Positions 10,385 to 20,316 are shown, counted from the stretch's first letter. The stretch is 64,000 bases of DNA from Catenibacillus scindens (GCF_014202115.1 NZ_JACHFW010000002.1:186001-250000); one strand, 5' to 3'. A program made the numbers and translations. The notes: generated by a model from the letters alone, not told the origin.

Positions 10385-11663
10385 AACATTAAACCAGTAT
10401 TACCGTTCCCTTGGGCTTTCAGAAAACGTGTATACATTTTGCCAGAGTGTGGAAAAAGATCTGGAGCCACGGTTTAAAGAGTTTGACCGGGTTGCCGAAT
10501 ATAACCAGCTTAAAGTGATCAAAGCCATGCAGGAACATAAAGTCAGCGACTATCACTTTGCCGACAGCACCGGCTATGGCTACAATGACAGCGGCCGGGA
10601 CACCCTGGAAGCGGTTTATGCCAGTGTTTTTCATACAGAGGACGCCCTTGTGCGGCCCCATATCACCTGCGGAACCCATGCCCTGACCATTGCCCTTTCC
10701 GGAAACTTGAGGCCAGGGGATGAGCTTCTCTCCCCTGTGGGCAAACCTTACGACACCATGGAGGGGATCATCGGAATACGTCCCCAGAAAGGTTCTCTGG
10801 CGGAATACGGGATTACCTATCGCCAGGTGGATCTTCTCCCTGACGGCGGCTTTGACTATGAGGGTATCCGGCAGGCTGTCAACGAAAAGACAAAACTTGT
10901 GACGATCCAGCGATCCAAGGGCTACCAGCCAAGAAAGACCTTATCTGTCAAGAGGATCGGGGAGCTGATCTCATTTATTAAATCCATTAAACCGGACGTG
11001 ATCTGCATGGTGGACAATTGTTACGGTGAATTTGTGGAAGTTGCGGAGCCCTCTGACGTGGGGGCTGATCTTTGCGTAGGCTCCCTGATTAAAAATCCCG
11101 GCGGCGGTCTGGCCCCCATCGGCGGCTATATTGCCGGAAAAAAAGAGTATGTAGAAAACGCCGCCTTCCGGCTGACAGCTCCCGGCCTTGGCAAAGAAGT
11201 GGGGGCCACTCTTGGGGTCAACCGCTCATTTTTCCAGGGACTGTTTTTATCGCCCCAGGTCGTCAACGGGGCGTTAAAGGGCGCGGTTTTTGCCGCCTCT
11301 ATTTACGAAAAGCTGGGATTTGAGTGTGTTCCCAATGCCACGGAAAGCCGCCATGACATTATCCAGGCTGTAGTATTCCATCAACCGGAGCATGTCATTG
11401 AGTTCTGTAAAGGCATCCAGGCAGCGGCCCCTGTGGACAGCCACGTCACGCCGGAACCCTGGGCCATGCCCGGTTATGACTGCGATGTGATCATGGCCGC
11501 CGGCGCTTTCATTTCCGGTTCCTCCATTGAACTGAGCGCTGACGCCCCCATTAAGCCCCCCTTCACTGTATATTTCCAGGGCGGACTCACATGGTACCAC
11601 GCTAAATTTGGCATTATGATGTCCCTGCAAAAACTGTCAGACGCGGGACTCGTTAAAATTTAA
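10377..11663 (+). CDS. Methionine gamma-lyase / aluminium-resistance family PLP enzyme
   Basis: The protein has 428 residues and matches the family annotated as aluminium resistance protein or methionine gamma-lyase family, a fold type I PLP enzyme related to cystathionine beta-lyases. Visible features are RPHITCGTHALTIAL, CMVDNCYGEFVE (the aspartate that contacts PLP), and GSLIKNPGGGLAPIGGYIAG, where the lysine is the likely Schiff-base residue. The length is normal for the family. It overlaps miaA and is the last gene of the mutSL operon. The true substrate of this family is not established; the aluminium link is historical. A gap of 161 nt follows. Confidence 0.85.
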   Translation: MDETLNQYYRSLGLSENVYTFCQSVEKDLEPRFKEFDRVAEYNQLKVIKAMQEHKVSDYHFADSTGYGYNDSGRDTLEAVYASVFHTEDALVRPHITCGTHALTIALSGNLRPGDELLSPVGKPYDTMEGIIGIRPQKGSLAEYGITYRQVDLLPDGGFDYEGIRQAVNEKTKLVTIQRSKGYQPRKTLSVKRIGELISFIKSIKPDVICMVDNCYGEFVEVAEPSDVGADLCVGSLIKNPGGGLAPIGGYIAGKKEYVENAAFRLTAPGLGKEVGATLGVNRSFFQGLFLSPQVVNGALKGAVFAASIYEKLGFECVPNATESRHDIIQAVVFHQPEHVIEFCKGIQAAAPVDSHVTPEPWAMPGYDCDVIMAAGAFISGSSIELSADAPIKPPFTVYFQGGLTWYHAKFGIMMSLQKLSDAGLVKI

Positions 11664-11824
11664 CAGTTTTTTCACATTTTCTGGTCATTTTATCTAATTT
11701 TATAGAGAATTATATAAATTTTTAATAGGCGCTTAGTGTATACTTTTATTGTGTTTTATGTTAAACTTATGGGGTAAATTTCCTGAATAACAGGTCCTGG
11801 AGAGACGTGTAAAGGGGGATTTAT

Positions 11825-12517
11825 ATGCTTAAAACAAAAGATCTGCCGGAAAGTGAAAGGCCCTACGAGAAGTGCGAGAAGCATGGCGCCTCGTCCTTAT
11901 CTGACGCTGAACTTCTGGCAGTCATTATCCGCACCGGCACAAAGAGCAAACGGAGCGTAGAACTTGCCATGGAGGTCTTAAATCTTGGAAGTGCCCGCAG
12001 CGGACTGGATTCACTCAATGACCTGACATGCGCCCAATTGATGAAGATTCCCGGCATTGGCCGGGTGAAAGCGATACAGATACAGTGTGTCCTGGAACTG
12101 TCAAGAAGGCTGTACCAATCACGGGCGGCTTTCGGCCCGAATTTTTCAGATCCGGCGTCTATCGCCGGATATTATATGGAAACAATGCGGCATTACCGCC
12201 AGGAACACCTGATCCTGCTCATGCTCAACACCAGAAACAGAAAGATCGGCGATATCCTTTTGTCCAAAGGTAGTGTTAACGCCGCCCTGATCTCCCCCAG
12301 AGATATTTTCCTGGAGGCGCTGCGTCATGACGCGGTAAATATTGTTCTGCTCCACAATCATCCCAGCGGAGATCCAGCGCCCAGCCATGAGGACATTGAG
12401 ATCACCCGCACCGTTGCCGAGCTGGGCAATATTCTTGGCATACATCTGCTGGATCATATTATTATCGGTGACGGACAGTATAAAAGTCTTTTTGAGAGCG
12501 GGCTGGTTCCAGGATAA
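11825..12517 (+). CDS. radC: RadC family JAMM-domain protein (UPF0758)
   Basis: The protein has 230 residues. The N-terminal helix-hairpin-helix region (LMKIPGIGRVKAIQIQ) is followed by a JAB/MPN-type metalloprotease-like domain with HNHPSGDPAPSHED, the metal-binding pattern. Despite its name the family has no proven role in DNA repair in most bacteria. The start has AAAGGGGG upstream. It heads the mreBCD cluster, 77 nt before mreB, an order common in Firmicutes. Confidence 0.93.
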   Translation: MLKTKDLPESERPYEKCEKHGASSLSDAELLAVIIRTGTKSKRSVELAMEVLNLGSARSGLDSLNDLTCAQLMKIPGIGRVKAIQIQCVLELSRRLYQSRAAFGPNFSDPASIAGYYMETMRHYRQEHLILLMLNTRNRKIGDILLSKGSVNAALISPRDIFLEALRHDAVNIVLLHNHPSGDPAPSHEDIEITRTVAELGNILGIHLLDHIIIGDGQYKSLFESGLVPG

Positions 12518-12594
12518 GGGCCCCGGTCTTATGATTTTACCCGACTGATCAGCCGCAGGCTTATCCGTCACAATTATAGTGAAAGGAATTTTTT

Positions 12595-13617
12595 ATGGCA
12601 GGACGTAAATATGGTTTGGATTTAGGTACAAATTATGTAAAAATATATGACAATATCCGTAAGAATATTCTTGTTGAAAAAAACATGATCGCAGTGCGCA
12701 AGAAAAAAGAGATTGTCGCGGCCGGCGACGCGGCCTATGAAATATACGAAAAGGTGTCAGACAATATTGTAATCAAGCACCCGGTCCGTGACGGTGTCAT
12801 CGCCGATGTCGATCCCATGGGAAAACTCTTTGACTACCTGCTGAAAAAACTCAACTGCAGCAACAGTATGATGCGCCACAATGAGTTTTATCTGGCGGTT
12901 CCCTCCTCCATTACGGAGGTGGAAAAACGGGCCTTTTTCAGCCTTGTCAATTACTCCACCTATAAGACCCACAATGCCAGCATTGTTGAAAAGCCTGTAG
13001 CTGCGGCTCTCGGAGAAGGGCTGGATGTAAAGCGGGCAGGAGGGATCATGGTGGTAGATATGGGCGCGGATACCACGGAAATCTCTATTATCGCTCTTGG
13101 CGGTATTGTTTTAAGCCGCCTCATAAAAACCGGAGGAAATACGATCAACGAGGCCATCTGCAATGAAGTCAAACTGGCCCACAATATGATCATTGGCTAT
13201 AAGACAGCGGAATACTTAAAGCTGACTTTGGGGAGCGCTGTCCCCACAATGGCTGAACCGGTCACTGTCTACGGGAGGGATCTGATCACCGGACTTCCGG
13301 TCCATGTTCCGATCCCGGCCTCCCTGGTATTTCAGTGTATCCTTACCGTGTTAGACCCGGTTCTTGGCGCCATGCGCAGCCTTTTGGAGCGTACCCCGCC
13401 GGAGCTAAACAATGATATTTTTGATCACGGAATTTATGTCACCGGGGGCACAAGCCAGATTCCTAATCTGGAGCGTCTTATTGCCTCCCGCACCCGTATG
13501 AAAGTCAATATGTCCTCCCATCCCCAGGAGAGTGTGGTCAAAGGGCTGGACGTGATCATGAACAGTTACGAACTGTCCGATCTGGCTTTTTCTGTGCGGG
13601 AATCCGCATTTTATTAA
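12595..13617 (+). CDS. mreB: Rod shape-determining protein MreB
   Basis: The protein has 340 residues. MreB is a bacterial actin that forms membrane-bound filaments guiding lateral wall synthesis by RodA/PBP2. Seen: phosphate-1 motif YGLDLGTNYVKIY, EKPVAAALGEGLDV, phosphate-2 VVDMGADTTEISIIALG, and the adenosine motif GIYVTGGTSQIPNLERLI. The sequence differs somewhat from classical MreB (LGTNYVKIY instead of LGTANTLIY), so it is a diverged clostridial form. The order mreB-mreC-mreD-PBP2 supports the call. Confidence 0.93.
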   Translation: MAGRKYGLDLGTNYVKIYDNIRKNILVEKNMIAVRKKKEIVAAGDAAYEIYEKVSDNIVIKHPVRDGVIADVDPMGKLFDYLLKKLNCSNSMMRHNEFYLAVPSSITEVEKRAFFSLVNYSTYKTHNASIVEKPVAAALGEGLDVKRAGGIMVVDMGADTTEISIIALGGIVLSRLIKTGGNTINEAICNEVKLAHNMIIGYKTAEYLKLTLGSAVPTMAEPVTVYGRDLITGLPVHVPIPASLVFQCILTVLDPVLGAMRSLLERTPPELNNDIFDHGIYVTGGTSQIPNLERLIASRTRMKVNMSSHPQESVVKGLDVIMNSYELSDLAFSVRESAFY

Positions 13618-13632
13618 GGAGTCATAAAAATT

Positions 13633-14589
13633 ATGAAGCAGCATAAGAAAAATGGCGGTATTAACCCCAAGTATTTGTTTCTGGCCCTTCTCGCCGTCTG
13701 CTGCGTGCTGATCGCCGTCAGCTTTACGTGGGGCACTGCCAATAATATTGTCCAAAGAACTTTAGGAACGGTGATTGTTCCCATGCAGAGCGGCCTGAAC
13801 TCCATCGGCTCCTGGATTTCTTCCAGAGTGGAGGATTCTAAGACCATCAGTGAGCTTCGGGATGAAAATGAACAGCTCCAGCTCCAGGTAGACACTTTGA
13901 AATCTCAGATTTCTTCCATGGAAAATAATCTCAACGAGCTGGATGAACTGCGGCAGCTCCTTGAACTAAAAGAAAGTTATCCTAATTACAGTATGGTGGG
14001 CGCCAGGATCATCAGCAGTGACGCCAGCAATTGGTATGATACTTTTACCATTGATAAGGGCAGCAGTGACGGTATCCAGGTGGATATGAACGTCATCGCC
14101 GATAACGGCCTTGTTGGGATCGTCATCGAGACAGGGATCAATCATTCCATTGTCCGGTCCATCACCGACGATGCCAGCAGTGTCAGTGCTATGGATGCCA
14201 TATCCGAGGACCACTGTATCGTCAGCGGGAGTCTGGAAGAGAAGGATACCGGGCTGCTCAATGTTGAACTGATCCACGATGATGCCCAGATTGAAGAGGG
14301 GAATGAAATCGTCACATCTTACCTCAGCGATAAATTTCTTCCGGGACTGACCATCGGTTACATTACCAGCGTCACCGAAGATGCCTCCACCCTGACACGC
14401 ACAGCAAAAGTTACCCCTGTGGTAGATTTTGAACATTTAAGGGATGTTCTTGTGATCACTCAGCTTAAAGCAGACCTTGTGGAAGGCGGAGAGAGCAGTA
14501 CATCCGAAGAAACCTCCCAATCAAGCACCTCCGAATCAGGCAGTGACTCCACCACTCAGACACAAGAAACAGATGCCCCGGCGGAATAG
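13633..14589 (+). CDS. mreC: Rod shape-determining protein MreC
   Basis: The protein has 318 residues. It has one N-terminal membrane segment (about residues 14-34) after a basic start, and a coiled coil (about 70-105, ELRDENEQLQLQVDTLKSQ). Two extracellular beta domains follow, with GSSDGIQVDMNVIADNGLVG and PVVDFEHLRDVLV. The tail of about 35 residues is low-complexity S/T/E/Q. MreC activates PBP2/RodA outside the membrane. It starts 15 nt after mreB and is followed by mreD 18 nt later. Confidence 0.94.
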   Translation: MKQHKKNGGINPKYLFLALLAVCCVLIAVSFTWGTANNIVQRTLGTVIVPMQSGLNSIGSWISSRVEDSKTISELRDENEQLQLQVDTLKSQISSMENNLNELDELRQLLELKESYPNYSMVGARIISSDASNWYDTFTIDKGSSDGIQVDMNVIADNGLVGIVIETGINHSIVRSITDDASSVSAMDAISEDHCIVSGSLEEKDTGLLNVELIHDDAQIEEGNEIVTSYLSDKFLPGLTIGYITSVTEDASTLTRTAKVTPVVDFEHLRDVLVITQLKADLVEGGESSTSEETSQSSTSESGSDSTTQTQETDAPAE

Positions 14590-14607
14590 AGAGGAGAGAA
14601 CCAACAG

Positions 14608-15120
14608 ATGAAACGGGTTATTATATACATTGTCATCATCCTGGCTGCCTACCTGCTCCAGAGTACTGTTTTTACTTTTTTTGCCCTGGCGGATATTATT
14701 CCCAATCTGCTTATTATTGTCACTGCCAGTATCGGCATGATCCGCGGCAGAAATGAGGGATGCGTGGTTGGCTTTTTCTGCGGCCTGCTTATGGATATTT
14801 CCGCAGGAGACTATCTGGGAGTGTATGCTCTTTGCTATATGTTTATCGGTTTTATCCTTGGATTTTTAAATCAGCTCTATTATGAGGAAGATATTACCCT
14901 CCCTCTGATCCTTATCGGGGTAGCGGATCTGATGTACGGAATTTTTATGTATATCGTCAGCTTCCTTATCCGTGGACGCTTTAATTTCCTGTATTACCTG
15001 ATCCATATTATACTTCCGGAACTGGTCTACACTGTCATCGTATCCATTGTTTTATACCGCGTAATGCTGTTTGCCTGCAAAAAGCTAGATAAAAAAGGAA
15101 GTGAAGATCTCATTGCTTAA
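14608..15120 (+). CDS. mreD: Rod shape-determining membrane protein MreD
   Basis: The protein has 170 residues with about five hydrophobic segments and the MreD N-terminal pattern LAAYLLQSTVFTFFALADIIPNLLII. It belongs to the elongasome with MreC and PBP2. Its 3' end overlaps the start region of the PBP2 gene, which suggests translational coupling. Confidence 0.9.
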   Translation: MKRVIIYIVIILAAYLLQSTVFTFFALADIIPNLLIIVTASIGMIRGRNEGCVVGFFCGLLMDISAGDYLGVYALCYMFIGFILGFLNQLYYEEDITLPLILIGVADLMYGIFMYIVSFLIRGRFNFLYYLIHIILPELVYTVIVSIVLYRVMLFACKKLDKKGSEDLIA

Positions 15121-17971
15121 ATCACTTTTCAGAGGAATATTTTCTGTCATCCGATCAAGGCTGTTTATTGTTGGAGCGTTTTTCGTTATCCTGTTTGTTT
15201 TACTTTTTCACCGTCTTTTTGTCCTTCAGGTTGTTGAGGGCGCAGACTACCTTGAACAGTTTACCTATCGCATCCAGCGTGATACTCAGATCGCGGCTCC
15301 CAGAGGCACGATTTACGACTGCAACGGAACAGTCCTTGCCTATGACCGTATGATTTATTCTGTTATTATCGAGAATAGCACACTGTTATCAGATAATGAT
15401 ACGCGCAACCAGATGATCGAGCGTCTTATTGCCATCATTGAGGACAATGGAAGAGAAGCGGTGAACAACATTCCCATGGAAGTATCTGAGGACGGCACCA
15501 TTGAATTTACCGGCTCAGACACAACCATACGCAATTTTAAAAAAGATATTTTTTCCGTCAATTATTCGGACAGCCTTTCCAGCCGTCAGGAAGCCATGAC
15601 AGCTCAGGAGCTTTTCGACTATATGCGTGGTGAAGATTTCTTTGATATCACAGGTGATTACACGGACAGTGAAATTTTAAAGATTCTGGCCCTGCGCTAT
15701 GAATTATATATGACACGGTATCAGCAGTATGTATCTGTCACTGTCGTGTCCGATGTGGATGATCAGCTTGTGGCCGCCGTGAAGGAAAACAGTGCCTCTC
15801 TTCCGGGAGTAACCATATCCCAGTCCTATGTACGGGAATATAATGACAGTGAGTATTTCGCCCATATTACCGGTTATACCGGCACCATATCGGATACAGA
15901 GCTGGAGCAGTTCGCTCAGGACGGACATGACGAGTATACGTCCAGTGATACGGTAGGAAAAACCGGCATTGAAAGTGTTTTTGAATACGAGCTTGCCGGG
16001 ACGAAAGGCTCCCAGACCCTTTACGTCAATAGTCTGGGAAGTGTTCTTGACACTACTGACGTCACAGCCGCTGTGCCGGGCAACGATGTGTACCTGACTA
16101 TTGACGCTGATCTGACAAAAACGGTCTATAATCTCCTGGAGGAGAAGATCGCGGGCATTCTCCTGGCAAAGCTTGTGGAATATGTCGATGAGGAAAACAA
16201 TGAAGACCATCTGATTTCCTATGACCAGGTATTTCACGCCTTTATTGAGAACAATGTTATAGACACAGAACATTTTTACGCAAGTGACGCCACTGCGCTG
16301 GAAGAATCTGTAGGGCAGCGTTTTAACACCTACAGGGACGGGGTTATGGCCCAGATGGAAAGCATACTAAACCCGGATAATTTTGTCCCCCAGAATACCC
16401 TGTCGGAAGAATACGACCGCTACTGCAATTATATATACACATGGGCCCGGGATAATGATATCCTTAAAACAGATATGTATGACGCTGACGAGGAAGTCTA
16501 CAGTCAGTGGGAAAACGGGGAGATCAGCATCGGCGAATTTCTCCAGCACGCTATCTCCCAGGGATGGATCGACACCACGCTTCTGGATATTTCCGGAGAG
16601 TATGTGGATACTTCGGAAGTATATACATCTCTGACGGAAGCGATTTTAAACGGTTTGCTGGATGATTCCGGATTTCACAAGCTGATCTACAAGTTTATGC
16701 TCACTTCCGAAACCATCACAGAGAAGGAGATCTGCCAGCTCCTCTATGACCAGGGCGTTCTTTCCACCGATGACGATGACTACACTAATCTTGTCAATGA
16801 TGTGGTGACGCCCAGAAGCTTTATTTACAATAAAATTTATACGATGGAGATTACACCGGATATGCTGGCTCTGGATATCTGCTCTGGCGCTATGGTCATC
16901 ACTGACCCCAACAGCGGGGAGGTAAAAGCACTGGTTTCTTACCCCAGCTATGACGCCAACCGAATATCGGATTCAGACTATTACTCTTCACTGCTTAATA
17001 ATGAATCCCGGCCTTTATTTAACCGGGCCACTCAGCAGACCAGCGCTCCCGGCTCTACCTACAAACCTCTTGCCGCTATCGCCGCCCTGGAAGAGGGGCT
17101 CATTGATCTGACTACAGAAGTTTACGACCAGGTGTTGTTTGATAAAGTTTATCCAAGTCCTTCCTGCTGGAACCAAAACGGCCACGGCAGTGTCAATATC
17201 ACAGAGGCTATCGGCGTATCCTGCAACTATTTCTTCTATGAACTTGGGTACAACGCGTCTCTGACTGCTGACGGTCAGGAAAACGATCAACAAGGCCTTG
17301 AACTTCTGGCAAAATATGCCCGGATGTTTGGCTTCGGACAGACCACCGGCATAGAAATCGGGGAAGCCCAGCCCAATATCTCCGATGAGTCCAGCGTCCG
17401 TTCCTTTATCGGACAGGGTACCAATAACTATACCCCTACACAGGTGAACCGTTATATTTGCGCCGTGGCTAACCGGGGAAGCGTCTATAACCTTTCCCTC
17501 GTTGACAAAATCACAGATAGCAGCGGGGCACTTGTCGAAGATTTCACTCCGGAACTGATCAATGACCTTACCAATACGGTGGCCGAATCCACATGGAATG
17601 CTGTCCATCAGGGCATGTGGCTTGTGTGCAACGACACAACAAGTTACCGGGATGTTTTCACAAGTCTTGACGTAGCTGTGGCAGGAAAATCCGGTACCGC
17701 CCAGGAATCCGAACTAAAACCGGATCACGCCTGGTTTACCGGATTCGCTCCATACAGTGATCCTCAGGTTGCTGTTACCGTACTGATCTCCAACGGTTAT
17801 GGCTCCACAAATGTGGTAGATACTTTCCGCGACGCCATCGCCGCCTATTTTAACCTGCCGCTTTACGAATCCACTCAGACCACAGATACAGATACAAGCA
17901 GCCAGCGCCACGCCCGCATGCCTATTAACTACACCAGTGGAAGCACAACTATGGATGACGGCGCCGATTAA
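15101..17971 (+). CDS. mrdA: Penicillin-binding protein 2 (elongation transpeptidase) with a large insert
   Basis: This 956-residue protein is far longer than usual PBP2 (600-700). One N-terminal membrane segment (about 20-40) is followed by the pedestal/dimerization domain with AAPRGTIYDCNGTVLAYD. The transpeptidase domain has SxxK at S652-K655 (GSTYKPLAA), SCN in GVSCNYFFYELG, and KSGT in AGKSGTAQES. About 240 extra acidic, helical residues (roughly 345-590) sit just before the GAMVITDPNSGEVKAL strand. The start is uncertain: GTG at 15101 abuts its ribosome site, while TTG at 15113 has AAGGAAGTGA at better spacing. Both lie inside mreD. Confidence 0.92.
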   Translation: MKISLLKSLFRGIFSVIRSRLFIVGAFFVILFVLLFHRLFVLQVVEGADYLEQFTYRIQRDTQIAAPRGTIYDCNGTVLAYDRMIYSVIIENSTLLSDNDTRNQMIERLIAIIEDNGREAVNNIPMEVSEDGTIEFTGSDTTIRNFKKDIFSVNYSDSLSSRQEAMTAQELFDYMRGEDFFDITGDYTDSEILKILALRYELYMTRYQQYVSVTVVSDVDDQLVAAVKENSASLPGVTISQSYVREYNDSEYFAHITGYTGTISDTELEQFAQDGHDEYTSSDTVGKTGIESVFEYELAGTKGSQTLYVNSLGSVLDTTDVTAAVPGNDVYLTIDADLTKTVYNLLEEKIAGILLAKLVEYVDEENNEDHLISYDQVFHAFIENNVIDTEHFYASDATALEESVGQRFNTYRDGVMAQMESILNPDNFVPQNTLSEEYDRYCNYIYTWARDNDILKTDMYDADEEVYSQWENGEISIGEFLQHAISQGWIDTTLLDISGEYVDTSEVYTSLTEAILNGLLDDSGFHKLIYKFMLTSETITEKEICQLLYDQGVLSTDDDDYTNLVNDVVTPRSFIYNKIYTMEITPDMLALDICSGAMVITDPNSGEVKALVSYPSYDANRISDSDYYSSLLNNESRPLFNRATQQTSAPGSTYKPLAAIAALEEGLIDLTTEVYDQVLFDKVYPSPSCWNQNGHGSVNITEAIGVSCNYFFYELGYNASLTADGQENDQQGLELLAKYARMFGFGQTTGIEIGEAQPNISDESSVRSFIGQGTNNYTPTQVNRYICAVANRGSVYNLSLVDKITDSSGALVEDFTPELINDLTNTVAESTWNAVHQGMWLVCNDTTSYRDVFTSLDVAVAGKSGTAQESELKPDHAWFTGFAPYSDPQVAVTVLISNGYGSTNVVDTFRDAIAAYFNLPLYESTQTTDTDTSSQRHARMPINYTSGSTTMDDGAD

Positions 17972-18083
17972 TCCGTGCCCCATGGTTTTGGTAAACATAC
18001 AGAAAAAAACACCATGGAAGATACCTTTAAGATACCGCCCTAAAGGGCTAGAGTCAAATCGAATCATTTTGGAGGGAATCGCT

Positions 18084-18875
18084 ATGAGTGAAGTATTTGT
18101 AATAACATCCGGAAAAGGGGGCGTGGGGAAGACGACCACTTCCGCCAACATTGGAACAGGCCTGGCTATGATGAATAAAAAAGTTATTCTCATTGACACC
18201 GACATCGGCCTTCGCAATCTGGATGTAGTCATGGGGCTGGAAAACCGCATTGTCTATAATCTGGTAGATATCATCGAGGGGAGCTGCCGTATTAAGCAGG
18301 CTCTGATTCGGGATATGCGCTATCCCAATCTCTACCTGCTCCCCTCAGCCCAGACCAAAGATAAAAGCGCCGTATCCCCGGAGCAGATGAAAAAACTTAT
18401 TGACCAGCTTCGCATGGATTTTGACTATATTATCCTGGATTGTCCGGCCGGTATTGAACAGGGATTTAAAAACGCTGTAGCCGGCGCGGACCGGGCTCTT
18501 GTAGTCACTACACCTGAAGTATCTGCCATACGGGACGCGGACCGCATTATCGGTCTTTTAAAAGAGTACCGTCTGAACCGGGTTCAGCTTATCGTCAATC
18601 GTCTCCGCTACGATATGATCCGCCGGGGAGACATGATGTCGGTAGATGATGTGGTGGATATCCTTAACCTGGAGCTGATTGGTACAATCCCCGATGATGA
18701 GAGTGTCGTAATATCTACCAACCAGGGAGAACCGCTGGTTGGTTCCAACACTATGGCCGGTCAGGCTTATCGGGATATATGCCAGCGCATCCTCGGAAAT
18801 AATGTTCCTGTTATTACATACAAATGTAAGAGAGGGGTTCGTTACCGACTGCAAAACCTGTTTGGAAGAGTCTGA
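18084..18875 (+). CDS. minD: Septum site-determining ATPase MinD
   Basis: The protein has 263 residues from the ATG at 18084, which has GGAGGGAATC upstream; the open frame begins earlier but lacks homology there. The deviant Walker A is SGKGGVGKTTTSAN, followed by LIDTDIGLRNLDVVMGLENRIVYN and IILDCPAGIEQGF. The C terminus (GVRYRLQNLFGRV) is an amphipathic membrane-targeting helix. MinD with ATP binds the membrane and normally carries MinC, which blocks FtsZ at the poles. minE follows after 17 nt. No minC lies between PBP2 and minD. Confidence 0.96.
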   Translation: MSEVFVITSGKGGVGKTTTSANIGTGLAMMNKKVILIDTDIGLRNLDVVMGLENRIVYNLVDIIEGSCRIKQALIRDMRYPNLYLLPSAQTKDKSAVSPEQMKKLIDQLRMDFDYIILDCPAGIEQGFKNAVAGADRALVVTTPEVSAIRDADRIIGLLKEYRLNRVQLIVNRLRYDMIRRGDMMSVDDVVDILNLELIGTIPDDESVVISTNQGEPLVGSNTMAGQAYRDICQRILGNNVPVITYKCKRGVRYRLQNLFGRV

Positions 18876-18892
18876 CAAAGGAGGTTTTGTAC

Positions 18893-19186
18893 ATGAAATT
18901 CTGGCGTTTTTTTCACCGGCGGGCTTCAGGCAACATTGCCAGGGATCGTCTGCGGGCTGTCCTCGTATCTGACCGCGCCTGCTGCTCACCGGCGTTACTT
19001 GAAAATATACGAAATGATCTTTTAACCGTCCTGACAAAATATGTAGAAGTAGATACAGAAAAAATTGATATCGAGATAATACAGGCTGTGGACACTGCCG
19101 ACGGGGTTCCGTCCCTTGTTGCTCGGATACCTTTTCGGGATGCCAGGCCCTTACGTTTACAGGAGAAATATGATAAAGCGATTTAA
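18893..19186 (+). CDS. minE: Cell division topological specificity factor MinE
   Basis: The protein has 97 residues. It stimulates the MinD ATPase and releases it from the membrane. It has an N-terminal amphipathic helix (MKFWRFFHRR), then SGNIARDRLRAVLVSDR, LLENIRNDLLTVLTKYVEVD and EIIQAVDTADGVPSLVARIPFR, the usual MinE layout. The ATG at 18893 lies 6-7 nt after AAGGAGG. The rodA start lies inside its 3' end. Confidence 0.9.
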   Translation: MKFWRFFHRRASGNIARDRLRAVLVSDRACCSPALLENIRNDLLTVLTKYVEVDTEKIDIEIIQAVDTADGVPSLVARIPFRDARPLRLQEKYDKAI

Positions 19187-20309
19187 TTATTTTTTACACG
19201 GACTTTTGCAATATGATTTCAGAAAATATAACATAAGACTTGTCCTCATCGTACTTGCCCTGAGTATTATCGGCGTTCTCACCATCAACAGCGCAGCGGA
19301 CGGTTTTGCCTCGAAACAGCTCCTTGGTATTGGTGTCGGCGTCGTCTTAATGATATTTTTTTCGTTAATTGACTATAAATTTATTGCAAATTTTCAGTGG
19401 ATTTTGTATGCTATTAATATAGTGATGCTTGTGGCCGTCCTGCTTTTAGGTATTGATGTAAACGGGGCGACCCGATGGTTTTCACTTGGTTCTTTTGGCA
19501 CCTTGCAGCCATCAGAATTCGCGAAGATGCTCATGCTGATCATTTTCGCCAAGTTTATCAATGATAATAAAGACAGGATCAGCCGCTTTTCAACGATCTT
19601 GATCACAGGGATACTATATGCGGTTCCTCTTTTTCTCATTTTTGAGGAACCGGATCTTTCAACGACACTTGTATTTGTGTTCCTTTTTTGTGTTCTGATG
19701 TTTGTAGGCGGTTTAAGTTATAAAATTGTCGGTGGAATATTGGTTACGGTCATTCCTTTGGGGGCTCTGGTTTTATGGTATGTCACTCAGCCCTTTCAGA
19801 TCCTTCTGGATGAGTACCAGCAGACCCGTATTATGACCTTTTTAAATCCATCAGAATACCTGCTGACAACCTACGCCCAACAGTACAATTCTGTCATGGC
19901 CATCGGTTCCGGTATGCTCACCGGCAAGGGATTGAACAACAACACTTTAACGTCCGTAAAAGGAGGAGACTTTTTAGCTGAGCCTCAGACCGACTTCATT
20001 TTCGCAGTTTTAGGAGAAGAGCTGGGATTTGTGGGAAGTTGTGTTGTCATCGGGCTTTTGCTCTTCGTCGTTATCGAATGTCTTCTGATTGCAAGGGATG
20101 CTGCGGACATGACTGGTCGCCTGATCGCCAGCGGCTACGCTGCCATAATCTCTTTCCAGGCATTTGTTAACATTGGCGTGGCGACGGCTCTGTTGCCAAA
20201 CACCGGACTGCCCCTTCCATTTATCAGTTACGGGCTCAGTTCTCTGTTGGCAAACTTTATAGGTATTGGTTTAGTTTTAAATGTGGGATTACAAAGAAAC
20301 AGGAGGTAG
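19170..20309 (+). CDS. rodA: RodA/FtsW/SpoVE family peptidoglycan glycosyltransferase (RodA type)
   Basis: The protein has 379 residues and about ten membrane segments. SEDS-family polymerases build glycan strands together with a class B PBP. Motifs: INGATRWFSLG-like DVNGATRWFSLGSFGTLQPSEFAK, EEPDLSTTLVF, QYNSVMAIGSGMLTGKGL, AEPQTDFIFAVLGEELGF, and the closing PLPFISYGLSSLLANFIGIGL. The start at 19170 is chosen for its AGGAG site; an upstream frame from 19116 has no such site. It overlaps minE by 17 nt. Its position near mreBCD and PBP2 supports RodA rather than FtsW. Confidence 0.93.
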   Translation: MIKRFNYFLHGLLQYDFRKYNIRLVLIVLALSIIGVLTINSAADGFASKQLLGIGVGVVLMIFFSLIDYKFIANFQWILYAINIVMLVAVLLLGIDVNGATRWFSLGSFGTLQPSEFAKMLMLIIFAKFINDNKDRISRFSTILITGILYAVPLFLIFEEPDLSTTLVFVFLFCVLMFVGGLSYKIVGGILVTVIPLGALVLWYVTQPFQILLDEYQQTRIMTFLNPSEYLLTTYAQQYNSVMAIGSGMLTGKGLNNNTLTSVKGGDFLAEPQTDFIFAVLGEELGFVGSCVVIGLLLFVVIECLLIARDAADMTGRLIASGYAAIISFQAFVNIGVATALLPNTGLPLPFISYGLSSLLANFIGIGLVLNVGLQRNRR

Positions 20310-20316
20310 ATATTTT

